A stretch of 64,000 nucleotides of DNA from Leifsonia sp. 466MF (GCF_900100265.1 NZ_LT629696.1:1364001-1428000); one strand, 5' to 3'. Counted from the first letter of the stretch, positions 51,498-59,793 are shown. Program-made: numbers and translations. The notes: generated by a model not told the origin, from the letters alone.

Positions 51498-52427
51498 ATG
51501 CGTGACCCCGGCGAACTGTTCGAGCTCAACCCGGCACTGGCCGTGCCGGAGGGATTGCCGCTCGTCGCGGGGCTGACCGGCTTCGCCGACGCGGGCTCCG
51601 GCGTGAGCCAGCTGGGCACCTACCTGCTCGGCACGCTCGACAGCGAGGTGGTCGCCACCTTCGACGCCGACATCCTTCTCGACTACCGTGCCCGTCGCCC
51701 CATCATCTACTTCGATCAGGACCACCTGACCGACTACCAGCCGGCGACTCTCAAGCTGTACCTCGCCTACGACGAGCTGCGTCAGCCGTTCCTCCTGCTC
51801 TCCGGGTTCGAGCCGGACTTCCGTTGGGAGGCCTTCACGGAGGCCGTGCTCGGTCTCATCGAGCGCTACAAGGTGAAGAGCGTGACCTGGGTCCACTCCA
51901 TCCCGATGCCCGTGCCGCACACCCGGCCGATCGGCGTGACGGTGAGCGGCAACAGAACCGACCTGATCGACTCGATGTCCATCTGGAAGCCGCACACTCA
52001 GGTCCCCGCGAACGCCCTGCACCTGCTCGAGTACCGCCTGCAGCAGTTGTCGTACCCGATCGCCGGGTTCATCCTGCTCATCCCGCACTACCTCGCCGAC
52101 ACCGAGTACCCGGCCGCGGCCATCGCCGCGCTCGACTCGATCAGCGCGGCGACGGGGCTCATCTTCCCGACCGACCGCCTGCGGCAGGAGGACCGGGAGT
52201 TCGTCGCGAACATCGACGAGCAGGTCGCCGGCAACGCCGAGCTCGGCCGCCTGGTGGGAACGCTGGAGGAGCGGCACGACTCCTATATGGAGGACACGCA
52301 GCTGCGCTCGCCGCTGACCGACAGCGACGGCGAGCTCCCGAGCGCAGACGAGATCGCAGCCGAACTCGAGAACTTCCTCGCCTTCCGCCGCCACGGCGAC
52401 GAGGAGAACGGGCGCGGCGAGCGCTGA
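51498..52427 (+). CDS. PAC2 family (proteasome assembly chaperone 2-like) protein
   Basis: A 309-residue soluble protein of the PAC2 fold. Typical blocks are LPLVAGLTGFADAGSGVSQL, DYRARRPIIYFDQDHLTDY, LLSGFEPDFRWEAF, WVHSIPMPVPHTRPIGVTVSG and PHYLADTEYPAAA. The C-terminal 60 residues are helical and charged. Despite the family name, its role in bacteria is not established. It is divergent from pepA, 119 bases between starts. Confidence 0.9.
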   Translation: MRDPGELFELNPALAVPEGLPLVAGLTGFADAGSGVSQLGTYLLGTLDSEVVATFDADILLDYRARRPIIYFDQDHLTDYQPATLKLYLAYDELRQPFLLLSGFEPDFRWEAFTEAVLGLIERYKVKSVTWVHSIPMPVPHTRPIGVTVSGNRTDLIDSMSIWKPHTQVPANALHLLEYRLQQLSYPIAGFILLIPHYLADTEYPAAAIAALDSISAATGLIFPTDRLRQEDREFVANIDEQVAGNAELGRLVGTLEERHDSYMEDTQLRSPLTDSDGELPSADEIAAELENFLAFRRHGDEENGRGER

Positions 52428-52486
52428 GCGCACACGCCCGAGTGGCAGCCGCGTCGCCCCGGAGGAGCCCCTCCGGACCGCGGGCA

Positions 52487-52492
52487 TAGGAT
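52487..52492 (+). promoter_or_regulatory. -10 box TAGGAT, leaderless promoter of the MFS gene
   Basis: TAGGAT ends six bases before GTG 52499. Confidence 0.6.
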
Positions 52493-52498
52493 CATTCG

Positions 52499-53830
52499 GT
52501 GAATTCGCGTCGCTCCTGGGTCGTCTACGGGATCGGTGTCTTCGCCTACCTGATCGCGGTCATGCAGCGCACGACCATCGGCGTCGCCGGTGTGGCCGCG
52601 ACCGACCGCTTCCACGTCTCCGCGTCCGTCCTGTCGACGCTCGCGGTCGTCCAGCTGATCGTCTACGCCGGGATGCAGGTCCCGGTCGGTGTGCTCATCG
52701 ACCGGATCGGGTCGCGCGTCCTGATGATCGCGGGAACCGCACTCATGGTGGTCGGGCAGGTCGCCGTCGCACTCGCGCCGAGCATCGCCATCGCGATCGT
52801 CGGACGCATCCTGGTCGGGGCGGGTGACGCGACCGTCTTCACGTCGCTGATGCGGCTCACCAACTCCTGGTTCCGCGGGAAGATCGTGCCGCAGCTGTCG
52901 CAATGGATCGGCAATGTCGGCCAGCTGGGACAGGTGCTGTCGGCGGTTCCCTTCGCGCTGCTGCTGCACCTCTCCGGCTGGACGGTCGCGTTCCTCACCG
53001 CGGCCGGCCTCTCCGTGATCGCGTTGGTGGGCATCGTGGCCGCGGTCACCGACCGGCCGGTGGGGGCGAGCGAGGGCCCCAGGCCGGTCTCCTGGTCGGA
53101 CTCCCTGCGGCAGCTGCGGATCAGCCTGGCGCGCCCCGGCACGCAGCTCGGGTTCTGGTCCCACTTCGTCACGCAGTCCTCCGGCACGGTGTTCAGCCTC
53201 ATGTGGGGCATCCCGTTCCTCGTCTTCGCGATCGGCATCGAGCCGGCGGAGGCGTCCGCCCTGCTCACCGTGCTCGTCGGCGCCGGCCTCATCTCCGGGC
53301 CGATCCTCGGCATCCTCACCGCCCGCTTCCCGATGCGCCGCAGCAACCTGGTGCTCGGGATCGTCGCCCTGATGGCCGCCGCCTGGACGCTCGTCCTGCT
53401 CTGGCCAGGGAAGCCCCCGCTCTGGACGGTGATCGTCCTGATCGCGGCGATCGGCATCGGCGGCCCCGGATCGCTCATCGGCTTCGACTTCGCGCGCACC
53501 TTCAACCCGCTGCACAGCCTCGGGTCCGCCAACGGGATCGTCAACGTCGGCGGCTTCCTCGCGAGCTTCGTGATGATGTTCCTGATCGGCGTGTCGCTCG
53601 ACGTGCAGGCGCACGGAGCGGGCGGGGATGCGGAGCTCTACCAGCTGGACCACTTCCGCTGGGCGTTCGCCATCCAGTACGTGATCGTCGGCATCGGGGT
53701 GGGTTTCCTGGTGCACGCACGACGCCGCACACGACGCAGATTGAAGGACGACGAGGGAATAGAAGTGGCCCCTCTGTGGGTTGCACTCGTCGGAGCGTGG
53801 AGGAGGCGCGGCGGGCGCGAAGCGCTGTAG
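52499..53830 (+). CDS. MFS transporter
   Basis: A 443-residue major facilitator with 12 predicted helices. Helix 1 carries FAYLIAVMQRTTIGVAGVAA, motif A-like VLIDRIGSRVLMIAG follows helix 2, and GRILVGAGDATVFTSLMRL lies in helix 4. The second half has GILTARFPMRRSNLVLG. The general shape resembles nitrate/organic-anion type MFS carriers; the substrate cannot be told. No regulator is adjacent. A 236-base space separates it from sigA. Confidence 0.88.
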   Translation: MNSRRSWVVYGIGVFAYLIAVMQRTTIGVAGVAATDRFHVSASVLSTLAVVQLIVYAGMQVPVGVLIDRIGSRVLMIAGTALMVVGQVAVALAPSIAIAIVGRILVGAGDATVFTSLMRLTNSWFRGKIVPQLSQWIGNVGQLGQVLSAVPFALLLHLSGWTVAFLTAAGLSVIALVGIVAAVTDRPVGASEGPRPVSWSDSLRQLRISLARPGTQLGFWSHFVTQSSGTVFSLMWGIPFLVFAIGIEPAEASALLTVLVGAGLISGPILGILTARFPMRRSNLVLGIVALMAAAWTLVLLWPGKPPLWTVIVLIAAIGIGGPGSLIGFDFARTFNPLHSLGSANGIVNVGGFLASFVMMFLIGVSLDVQAHGAGGDAELYQLDHFRWAFAIQYVIVGIGVGFLVHARRRTRRRLKDDEGIEVAPLWVALVGAWRRRGGREAL

Positions 53831-53884
53831 GGGCGCAGGCGGCGTCCCGATTCGATCCGATATGGCCGTACGTGGTCGGGGGCT

Positions 53885-53897
53885 CACGTGGAACGTG
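53885..53897. promoter_or_regulatory. CACGT-n3-ACGTG inverted repeat upstream of sigA
   Basis: This 13-bp imperfect palindrome is followed by AATAAT (53899-53904). The region 53831-54066 should contain the sigA promoter. A TTGACA at 53973-53978 has no correctly spaced -10, so I cannot place the start. Confidence 0.25.
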
Positions 53898-54066
53898 CAA
53901 TAATTGACGTCTGGACCCGTTCATGTCCCTGGGCCGGAGCATTCGACGATGCCCGGCGCAATCACCCAGGACTTGACATGGGTCTTAGTAGTGTCCGCAC
54001 GCAAACCCTGAGCCAGGCTCGGCCGTCAGGATCCCGGCCCCTCTGCTTGGTATGAAAGGTGTTCAC

Positions 54067-55440
54067 ATGGCAACCCGTGCAGCAACGAAGACCCGCGATG
54101 CGGAGGTCGAGGTCGAAGAGACCGTGACCGTCGCCGCGGACGAGACGGCGAAGCCCGCCAGGAAGACCGCCACGAAGGCGGCTCCGAAGAAGGCTGCGAC
54201 GAAGACGGCTGCGAAGAAGCAGACCGCGTCGAGCAAGGCGAAGGGCAGCGCGGCGGACGACGACGACGAGATCGACGACGACGCCGAGGTCGAGATCGAC
54301 GTGGAGGACGTGGCCGTCGTCGCGGACGACGACGCGGCGGCGGACGACACCGACGACGCGGAGACGACCGACGAGGCCGACTCCGACGACGCCGATGGCG
54401 ACGAGACCGAGGGCAAGACGCCCGCGATCACCATCCCGGTCGGCGACATCCCGCTGCCGACGGACGCGCTCGTTCTGCGCGCCGTCGACGAGGACGACGA
54501 CATCCCCGTCTACTCCTCGACGATCACCGGCGCGACGGCCGACCCGGTCAAGGACTACCTGAAGCAGATCGGTAAGGTGCCGCTGCTGAACGCGGCCGAA
54601 GAGGTCGAGCTCGCCATGCGCATCGAGGCCGGTCTGTTCGCCGAGGACAAGCTCGCGAACACCCCGAACCTGAGCAAGGAGCTGGAGCGCGAGCTGAAGT
54701 GGGTCGCCCGCGACGGCCAGCGCGCGAAGAGCCACCTGCTCGGCGCGAACCTGCGCCTCGTGGTGAGCCTCGCCAAGCGCTACACCGGTCGCGGCATGCA
54801 GTTCCTCGACCTCATCCAGGAGGGCAACCTGGGCCTCATCCGTGCCGTCGAGAAGTTCGACTACACGAAGGGCTTCAAGTTCTCGACCTACGCGACGTGG
54901 TGGATCCGTCAGGCGATCACCCGCGCGATGGCGGACCAGGCGCGGACCATCCGCATCCCGGTCCACATGGTGGAGGTCATCAACAAGCTGGCCCGCGTGC
55001 AGCGCCAGATGCTGCAGGACCTGGGCCGCGAGCCCACCCCCGAGGAGCTGTCGAAGGAACTCGACATGACCCCGGAGAAGGTCATCGAGGTGCAGAAGTA
55101 CGGCCGCGAGCCCATCTCGCTCCACACCCCGCTGGGTGAGGACGGCGACAGTGAGTTCGGCGACCTGATCGAGGACACCGAGGCGGTCGTCCCGGCCGAC
55201 GCGGTGGGCTTCACGATGCTGCAGAAGCAGCTGGAGAGCCTGCTCGACTCGCTCTCCGAGCGCGAGGCGGGCGTCATCCGCATGCGCTTCGGCCTCGGCG
55301 ACGGGATGCCGAAGACGCTCGACCAGATCGGCGACACATTCGGTGTGACGCGTGAGCGCATCCGCCAGATCGAGTCGAAGACGATGGCGAAACTGCGTCA
55401 CCCGTCGCGCTCGCAGTCGCTGCGCGACTACCTCGAGTAA
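54067..55440 (+). CDS. sigA: Primary RNA polymerase sigma factor (SigA/HrdB/RpoD)
   Basis: A 457-residue primary sigma-70. The first 125 residues are low complexity: a Lys/Ala/Thr-rich block followed by an Asp/Glu-rich block. Region 1.2 is [21 protein letters not shown] (near 160; key words), region 2 [18 protein letters not shown] to [15 protein letters not shown], region 3 [14 protein letters not shown] onward, and region 4.2 [23 protein letters not shown] 54067 was chosen over ATG 54052, since GAAAGG lies between them at proper spacing. murT begins four bases after the stop. Confidence 0.97.
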   Translation: MATRAATKTRDAEVEVEETVTVAADETAKPARKTATKAAPKKAATKTAAKKQTASSKAKGSAADDDDEIDDDAEVEIDVEDVAVVADDDAAADDTDDAETTDEADSDDADGDETEGKTPAITIPVGDIPLPTDALVLRAVDEDDDIPVYSSTITGATADPVKDYLKQIGKVPLLNAAEEVELAMRIEAGLFAEDKLANTPNLSKELERELKWVARDGQRAKSHLLGANLRLVVSLAKRYTGRGMQFLDLIQEGNLGLIRAVEKFDYTKGFKFSTYATWWIRQAITRAMADQARTIRIPVHMVEVINKLARVQRQMLQDLGREPTPEELSKELDMTPEKVIEVQKYGREPISLHTPLGEDGDSEFGDLIEDTEAVVPADAVGFTMLQKQLESLLDSLSEREAGVIRMRFGLGDGMPKTLDQIGDTFGVTRERIRQIESKTMAKLRHPSRSQSLRDYLE

Positions 55441-55444
55441 ACCG

Positions 55445-56719
55445 GTGCGCTACCGACTGGCGGTCATCGCCGGCCGCCTCGCCCGCTGGCTTCTGCGCCT
55501 GCGGGGAGGCGGCTCCGCGGTCCCCGGCCGTGTCGCGCTGGCCATCGCACCGAAGTTCCTGGAGCGTGCGGTCAGCCGCCTTCCGCTCGGCGTCGTCTTC
55601 GTGTCCGGCTCGAACGGCAAATCCACGACGACGAACATGCTCACCGCGATCCTGCGGGAGCACGGTCTCGACGTGTTCACGAACCCGTCCGGCGGCAACC
55701 TCCCGCAGGGCATCGCGTCCGCGCTGCTCGCCGACGTGCCGCTCGACGGCTACGTCCGAGGCGACGTCGGTGTGATCGAGGTGGATGAGGCCTACGGCGT
55801 CGACCTTGCGCGCGTGCTGAAGCCGCGCGGCTCGCTGCTGCTCAACGTCCAGATCGACCAGCTGAACCGCTTCTTCGAGCCGACCCGCGTGATCGGCATG
55901 CTGCGTTCCATCGCCGAGGGCTCCTCGGAGTTCGTGGTCGTGAACGCGGACGACGACAGCCTCGCCCGGGTGGGCGCCGAGCTGGCCGCGCAGGGGCGCG
56001 ACGTCTCCACGTTCGCCGTCGCGCCGTCCATCATCGAGTCGTCGCCCAATGGGCTGGCCAACGTCAAGGACCTCTCGGGCGCGGCCGCCGGCGCTCTGCC
56101 CATCCCGTCGGTGTTCGTCAGCAAGCTCGAAGTGCAGAGCGCTCAGCTGACCATCGGCGGCGAGAACGTCCGCATCGGCCTGCCCGCGCGCGGCCTGCAC
56201 TACGCGGTGGATGCGGCGGGCGCGACCGCGATGGCGCGCCGGCTGCTCGGCGACCGCTTCCAGCCGAACGCCGTCGTCGCCGCCATGGCGGCCCTCCGCA
56301 CGGTCTACGGCCGTGGGGAGACGCTGCACGTCGGCGACGAGGACATCGAGATCATCATGATGAAGAACCCGCCGAGCCTCCAGCTGAACCTCGACTACCT
56401 GAGCGAGTCTCCGGAGCAGGTGTTCGTCTCGGTCGACGAGGGCACGCCCGACCCGTCGTGGGTGTACGACATCGACTTGTCGAAGCTGACCCACGTGGAT
56501 GTGGTGTCCGGCACGAAGGCGTGGCAGTTCGCGACGCGCTTCGCCTACGCGGGCATCGACGTCGACCAGGTCGTGCCGGAGCTGAAGCCCGCGCTGCAGG
56601 CGTTCCTGGCGCTGCCGAAGCCGTCGCGCGGCACCAAGACGATGATCGTGAACTACGAGCAGATGATGCTCATCCGCAAGCAGCTCGGCTTCCTCGACCT
56701 GGAGGGCGGCGAGCGATGA
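55445..56719 (+). CDS. murT: MurT-like Mur ligase (lipid II amidation family), atypical
   Basis: A 424-residue Mur-ligase-fold protein (DUF1727 C-terminus). The ATP loop is SGSNGKSTTTNML and IEVDEAYG follows. The C-terminal SWVYDIDLSKL keeps the Asp that completes the GatD triad in S. aureus MurT. Differences from that protein: no cysteine anywhere, so the four-Cys zinc ribbon is missing; the NFFRDQMDRFGE block reads NVQIDQLNRFFEP; KNPAGMNASL reads KNPPSLQLNL. It starts four bases after sigA and overlaps gatD by four. The canonical role is amidation of D-Glu in lipid II; here the acceptor may have changed (inference). Confidence 0.85.
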   Translation: MRYRLAVIAGRLARWLLRLRGGGSAVPGRVALAIAPKFLERAVSRLPLGVVFVSGSNGKSTTTNMLTAILREHGLDVFTNPSGGNLPQGIASALLADVPLDGYVRGDVGVIEVDEAYGVDLARVLKPRGSLLLNVQIDQLNRFFEPTRVIGMLRSIAEGSSEFVVVNADDDSLARVGAELAAQGRDVSTFAVAPSIIESSPNGLANVKDLSGAAAGALPIPSVFVSKLEVQSAQLTIGGENVRIGLPARGLHYAVDAAGATAMARRLLGDRFQPNAVVAAMAALRTVYGRGETLHVGDEDIEIIMMKNPPSLQLNLDYLSESPEQVFVSVDEGTPDPSWVYDIDLSKLTHVDVVSGTKAWQFATRFAYAGIDVDQVVPELKPALQAFLALPKPSRGTKTMIVNYEQMMLIRKQLGFLDLEGGER

Positions 56720-57432
56720 CCGTGCTGCGCATCCTGCACCTGTACCCGGCCGAACTCGGGATCAACGGCGACGCGGGCAACGTGCTCGCGCTGGCCGAGC
56801 GGGCTCGTTGGCGCGGAGTCGACGTCGACGTCGTCGATCACGCGCCCGGCGCCGAGCTTCCCGCCGCCGTGGACCTCGTCCACATCGGTTCGGGTCCGCT
56901 GTCGGCGCAGCGCGCCGTTCACGACGACGTTCTCCGGATCGCGCCGCAGCTGCGCCAGTGGCGGGATGCCGGGGTGCCGTTCGTGGCGATCGCCGGAGGC
57001 TGGCAGCTGCTCGGAACCCAGCTCGAGACCCCGGAGGGCGAGGTGCTCGCCGGTGCCGCGGTCTTCCCGACGCGCGCCGCTCTCGGTGGCAAGAGGCACG
57101 TCGGCGAGATCGTGGTGCGGCTGGCGGACGGCACGACCATCGCCGGCTTCGAGAACCACTCGGCCCGTACCGTTCTCGACGGCGCCGAGCCGCTCGGCCG
57201 CGTCGTGCGCGGCACGGGCAACGACGGCTCGGTGGAGGGCGTCCTGGTCGGATCCTCGATCGGCACCCACCTGCACGGTCCGTTGCTGCCGATGAATCCC
57301 GTCCTGGCCGACCGGCTGCTCAGCACGGCCCTGCGCGGCGAGCTGCCGCCGGTGCCGCAGACGGAGCGCGTCGACCGCTACGCGACCAACGCGCGGCGCG
57401 CGATCGCGGACCGCCTCGGCGTCTCCCTCTGA
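56716..57432 (+). CDS. gatD: GatD-like glutaminase partner of MurT with catalytic Cys replaced by Ala
   Basis: A 238-residue class I glutamine amidotransferase-like protein (CobB/CobQ-type). It matches S. aureus GatD over its length: LYPAELGINGDAGNVLALAERARWRG, GFENHSARTVLD, THLHGPLLPMNP. The triad His is kept (H187 in HLHGP). The nucleophile motif ICGGYQ reads IAGGWQ, with Ala93 encoded by GCC at 56992-56994, so glutamine hydrolysis should be impossible. The frame is intact, with no sign of decay. It probably remains a structural partner of MurT. Confidence 0.88.
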   Translation: MTVLRILHLYPAELGINGDAGNVLALAERARWRGVDVDVVDHAPGAELPAAVDLVHIGSGPLSAQRAVHDDVLRIAPQLRQWRDAGVPFVAIAGGWQLLGTQLETPEGEVLAGAAVFPTRAALGGKRHVGEIVVRLADGTTIAGFENHSARTVLDGAEPLGRVVRGTGNDGSVEGVLVGSSIGTHLHGPLLPMNPVLADRLLSTALRGELPPVPQTERVDRYATNARRAIADRLGVSL

Positions 57433-57437
57433 CTCAC

Positions 57438-57504
57438 GCCGACAGCTCCGGACTTTTTCGCGCCCGTGCCGGCGTGTCGGCCGAAAAACTCAGGAGCGGT
57501 TGGC
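57438..57504. repeat. Palindrome family B, copy 2 (diverged)
   Basis: 23-bp arms with several mismatches share the GGAGC and TTTTTCG/CGAAAAA core of family B, with a 21-base loop. It lies between convergent gatD and the racemase gene, five bases from each. Confidence 0.75.
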
Positions 57505-57509
57505 TGGGG

Positions 57510-58586
57510 TCAGTTGACGTAGACGCGGGGGACCCGGGTCGCGACGCCGGTGATCATCTCGTCGGCGATCGTCTCCGCCCAGTCGGCGTATTTCTCGGCG
57601 GTGGGCTCGCCGTCCGTGCCCGGTCCGAACAGGATGGCGGTGTCGCCGACCTCGACGCGGTGCGCGCCCGCGTCCACCAGCATGCTGTCGGCGGCGACCT
57701 CGATGACGGGGCAGCGGCGGCCGTTCAGCTGAATGGATGTCTTGGCGATTCCCAGCGTCGGAACGCCGTCTGCGTAGCCGATCCCGAGCCGGGCGTGCGT
57801 CGTACCGCCGACGTGCACCTCGGTGACGGGAGCCTCCAGCCGCATCGCGGGGATGAGGCCCAGCTCGCCGCCGGTCGAGTCGTCGAACGGGGAGAAGCCG
57901 TACGCGGCGATGCCGAACCGCACGAAATCGAATCGCGCCGCCGGCATTCGGATGCCGGCGGAGCTCGCGGCCAGGTGCAGCACCTGGAACGATGCTCCCA
58001 GGCGCTCCGCCTGGACGACCGCGGAGCGGAACTCGGCAAGGGCCGCCTCGTCGTCGGCGAGCGAGGCGTCGGCCAGGTGCGACCAGGCGGCACGGATGCG
58101 GATGACGCCGCGCTCCTGCAGGTCGAGGGCGGCACGGATCAGACCGGGCCACTCCTCGCGAGTGGCGCCGTTGCGGCTGAGGCCGGTGTCCACTTTGAGG
58201 TGCACGACGGCGGGACGGTCGGCACCGGCCGCGGCGATGGCCTCCAGCTGCCAGAGCGCCGAGATGCCGAGTTCGATGTCCGCCTCGATGCCCGCGCGCC
58301 AGTCGGTGTCCTGACCGTGCAGCCAGGCGAGGAGGGGGACGGTGACGCCCGCATGCCGGAGGACGAGCCCGGCCGGGATCTCGAGCACGGCGAGCGAGGT
58401 CGCTCCGGCCTCCAGGCCCGCCTCGGCGACCGGGAGGAGTCCGTGGCCGTAGGCGTCCGCTTTTACGGCGAGCATGGTCTGCGCCGGCGCGATGAGCCGC
58501 GTCAGGTGGGCGACGTTGTGCCGCACGGCGGCGAGGTCGATGACGGCGCGGGGGAGCGGCTCGGCGACGGCGTCCACGATGGTCAC
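57510..58586 (-). CDS. Alanine racemase family protein lacking the trans-acting Tyr (large partner)
   Basis: A 358-residue fold-type III PLP enzyme. The N-terminal barrel is complete: PLP lysine K42 in VKADAYGHG, KVDTGLSRNG with R138, AWSHLADA with H170 and FVRFGIAAYG with R224. The C-terminal domain is altered. The VSYG-Tyr segment that supplies the second catalytic base to the partner subunit is deleted, about 14 residues being missing before GIGYADG. The CMDQ-type motif reads VAADSM. As a homodimer it should lack both trans residues. It starts at GTG 58586, overlapping the smaller gene. Confidence 0.85.
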   Translation of the reverse strand: MTIVDAVAEPLPRAVIDLAAVRHNVAHLTRLIAPAQTMLAVKADAYGHGLLPVAEAGLEAGATSLAVLEIPAGLVLRHAGVTVPLLAWLHGQDTDWRAGIEADIELGISALWQLEAIAAAGADRPAVVHLKVDTGLSRNGATREEWPGLIRAALDLQERGVIRIRAAWSHLADASLADDEAALAEFRSAVVQAERLGASFQVLHLAASSAGIRMPAARFDFVRFGIAAYGFSPFDDSTGGELGLIPAMRLEAPVTEVHVGGTTHARLGIGYADGVPTLGIAKTSIQLNGRRCPVIEVAADSMLVDAGAHRVEVGDTAILFGPGTDGEPTAEKYADWAETIADEMITGVATRVPRVYVN

Positions 58587-59305
58587 GCGCTGTACGTCCT
58601 CTCGATGCGCCGGCCCAGCCGGCTCGTGATGACCGGAGCCGCGACGCCCAGCGCATCCGCCCAGTCCCGCACGGTCGGTTCTCCGCGGTCCGGGTCGCCG
58701 AACAGGATGACGGGGTCGCCGGGCGCGGCGGAGTCGTCGCCGATGTCGACGACGAACTGGTCCATGGCGATCCGTCCGGTGATGCGGCCGACGGTGTCGC
58801 CGACCTTCACGGGCGCCTTGTTGGAGGCGACGCGCAGGATGCCGTCGGCGTAGCCGAGCGCGACCAGCACGAGGGTGCTGGGCCGAGCGGTGCGGTACGT
58901 GTAGCCGTAGGAGACGCCGCGATCGGCGGGGACGCGCTTGACGGCGATGATCTCGCCTTCGAGGCGCATGGCCGGGGCGGACGGGCGGTCGGCGTCGAGC
59001 CCGAAGAGCTGAGGGCCGAGGAGAGCGCCTGCGGGCGTGGATGCGGGCCGGCGGCTGCCGACGGTCGCCTCGACGGGCAGACCCTCGTCGGCGATGGCCG
59101 CGGCATCCTCGACCCGGGAGACGAGAAAACCGCCGACCCCCGCATCCGTCAGCGCACGAGCCACGGGGATGAGCCCGTGTCCGTACGCGTCGGCGCGGAG
59201 ATCGGCGGTGCAGTCGGGGAGCGATGCGATGGCGGCGGCTGCCGTCGAGCGGATGACGGAGAGGTCGATGTGGGCGCGTCTGCGCACACCCGTTCCTGGT
59301 GTCAT
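58583..59305 (-). CDS. Short alanine racemase-like protein with PLP Lys replaced by Arg (small partner)
   Basis: A 240-residue paralogue. The PLP-lysine motif reads LRADAYGHG (R37, codon CGC), and most of the barrel between about residues 85 and 110 is deleted compared with normal racemases of about 370 residues. The C-terminal domain is fully normal: RGVSYGYTYR with catalytic-type Tyr133, LGYADG, and RIAMDQFVVDIGD. Alone it cannot bind PLP as a Schiff base. The ATG 59305 is crowded by GGAGG, so GTG 59287 is an alternative start. Its stop overlaps the start of the large partner. Confidence 0.83.
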   Translation of the reverse strand: MTPGTGVRRRAHIDLSVIRSTAAAAIASLPDCTADLRADAYGHGLIPVARALTDAGVGGFLVSRVEDAAAIADEGLPVEATVGSRRPASTPAGALLGPQLFGLDADRPSAPAMRLEGEIIAVKRVPADRGVSYGYTYRTARPSTLVLVALGYADGILRVASNKAPVKVGDTVGRITGRIAMDQFVVDIGDDSAAPGDPVILFGDPDRGEPTVRDWADALGVAAPVITSRLGRRIERTYSA

Positions 59306-59341
59306 CCTCCGGTCAGCCTCGCGATTCGCGATGCGGCCGCG

Positions 59342-59578
59342 TTACGCGCGCTGCTCTTCGAACAGGCGAGCGGTCTCGTCGTGCCAGCTGTGGGCGATCT
59401 GAGACAGCTTCTCCTGGTGCTTCTTGCCGTGGTGGGCGCAGAAGAGAAGTTCGCCGTTATTGACAACGACACGGATGTACGCCTGCGCTCCGCAGCTGTC
59501 GCAACGGTCCGCGGCCGTCAACTGCGGCCCCGATGCGAGCTCGTCAACCGCCCCGTTCTCCGAGGTGAGTGTCGACAT
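59342..59578 (-). CDS. DUF7455 family small cysteine-containing protein
   Basis: A 78-residue protein. ADRCDSCGAQAYIRVVVNNGELLFCAHHGKKH carries CxxC and CxHH (given by key residues), a probable zinc site. It then continues KLSQIAHSWHDETARLFEEQ. The family is found next to sigA and topoisomerase genes in Actinobacteria. The function is unknown. AAGGAG lies at good spacing before ATG 59578. The racemase pair follows 36 bases downstream and might share its transcript. Confidence 0.88.
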   Translation of the reverse strand: MSTLTSENGAVDELASGPQLTAADRCDSCGAQAYIRVVVNNGELLFCAHHGKKHQEKLSQIAHSWHDETARLFEEQRA

Positions 59579-59731
59579 GTGATGCTCCTTTCCGTCGCAA
59601 CCGCTTGAACTCGGTACGTCTATAGAACCACGGATGCCGGGCAATCAGGCGCGCATTGGCTGCTATTTCGCTCAACGCGTAGCCTCGGCGCCCGACTCGT
59701 GTCGGTGACGTAGGCTGCGCCGCCCGGCGCT

Positions 59732-59737
59732 TACTCT
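59732..59737 (+). promoter_or_regulatory. Possible -10 box TACTCT of the topoisomerase B gene
   Basis: This would give a transcript start near 59744 and a leader of about 50 bases containing the AAGGAG site at 59783-59788. TAGGCT at 59711-59716 is an alternative. Confidence 0.35.
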
Positions 59738-59793
59738 GGAGAGGCACGTGCGTCCGCACCCGGATGGGCGCACCGGAACCACAAGGAGCACCC

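Noticed and set aside
54052..54066. Earlier ATG for sigA at 54052
   Set aside because: The GAAAGG that would serve as ribosome-binding site lies between this ATG and 54067, so the latter is the better start.
57510..59305. The two racemase genes as a single gene split by frameshift or assembly error
   Set aside because: Both proteins have their own N-terminal YGHG region and C-terminal domain, so they are paralogues rather than halves. Both frames are clean and overlap by a normal stop/start.
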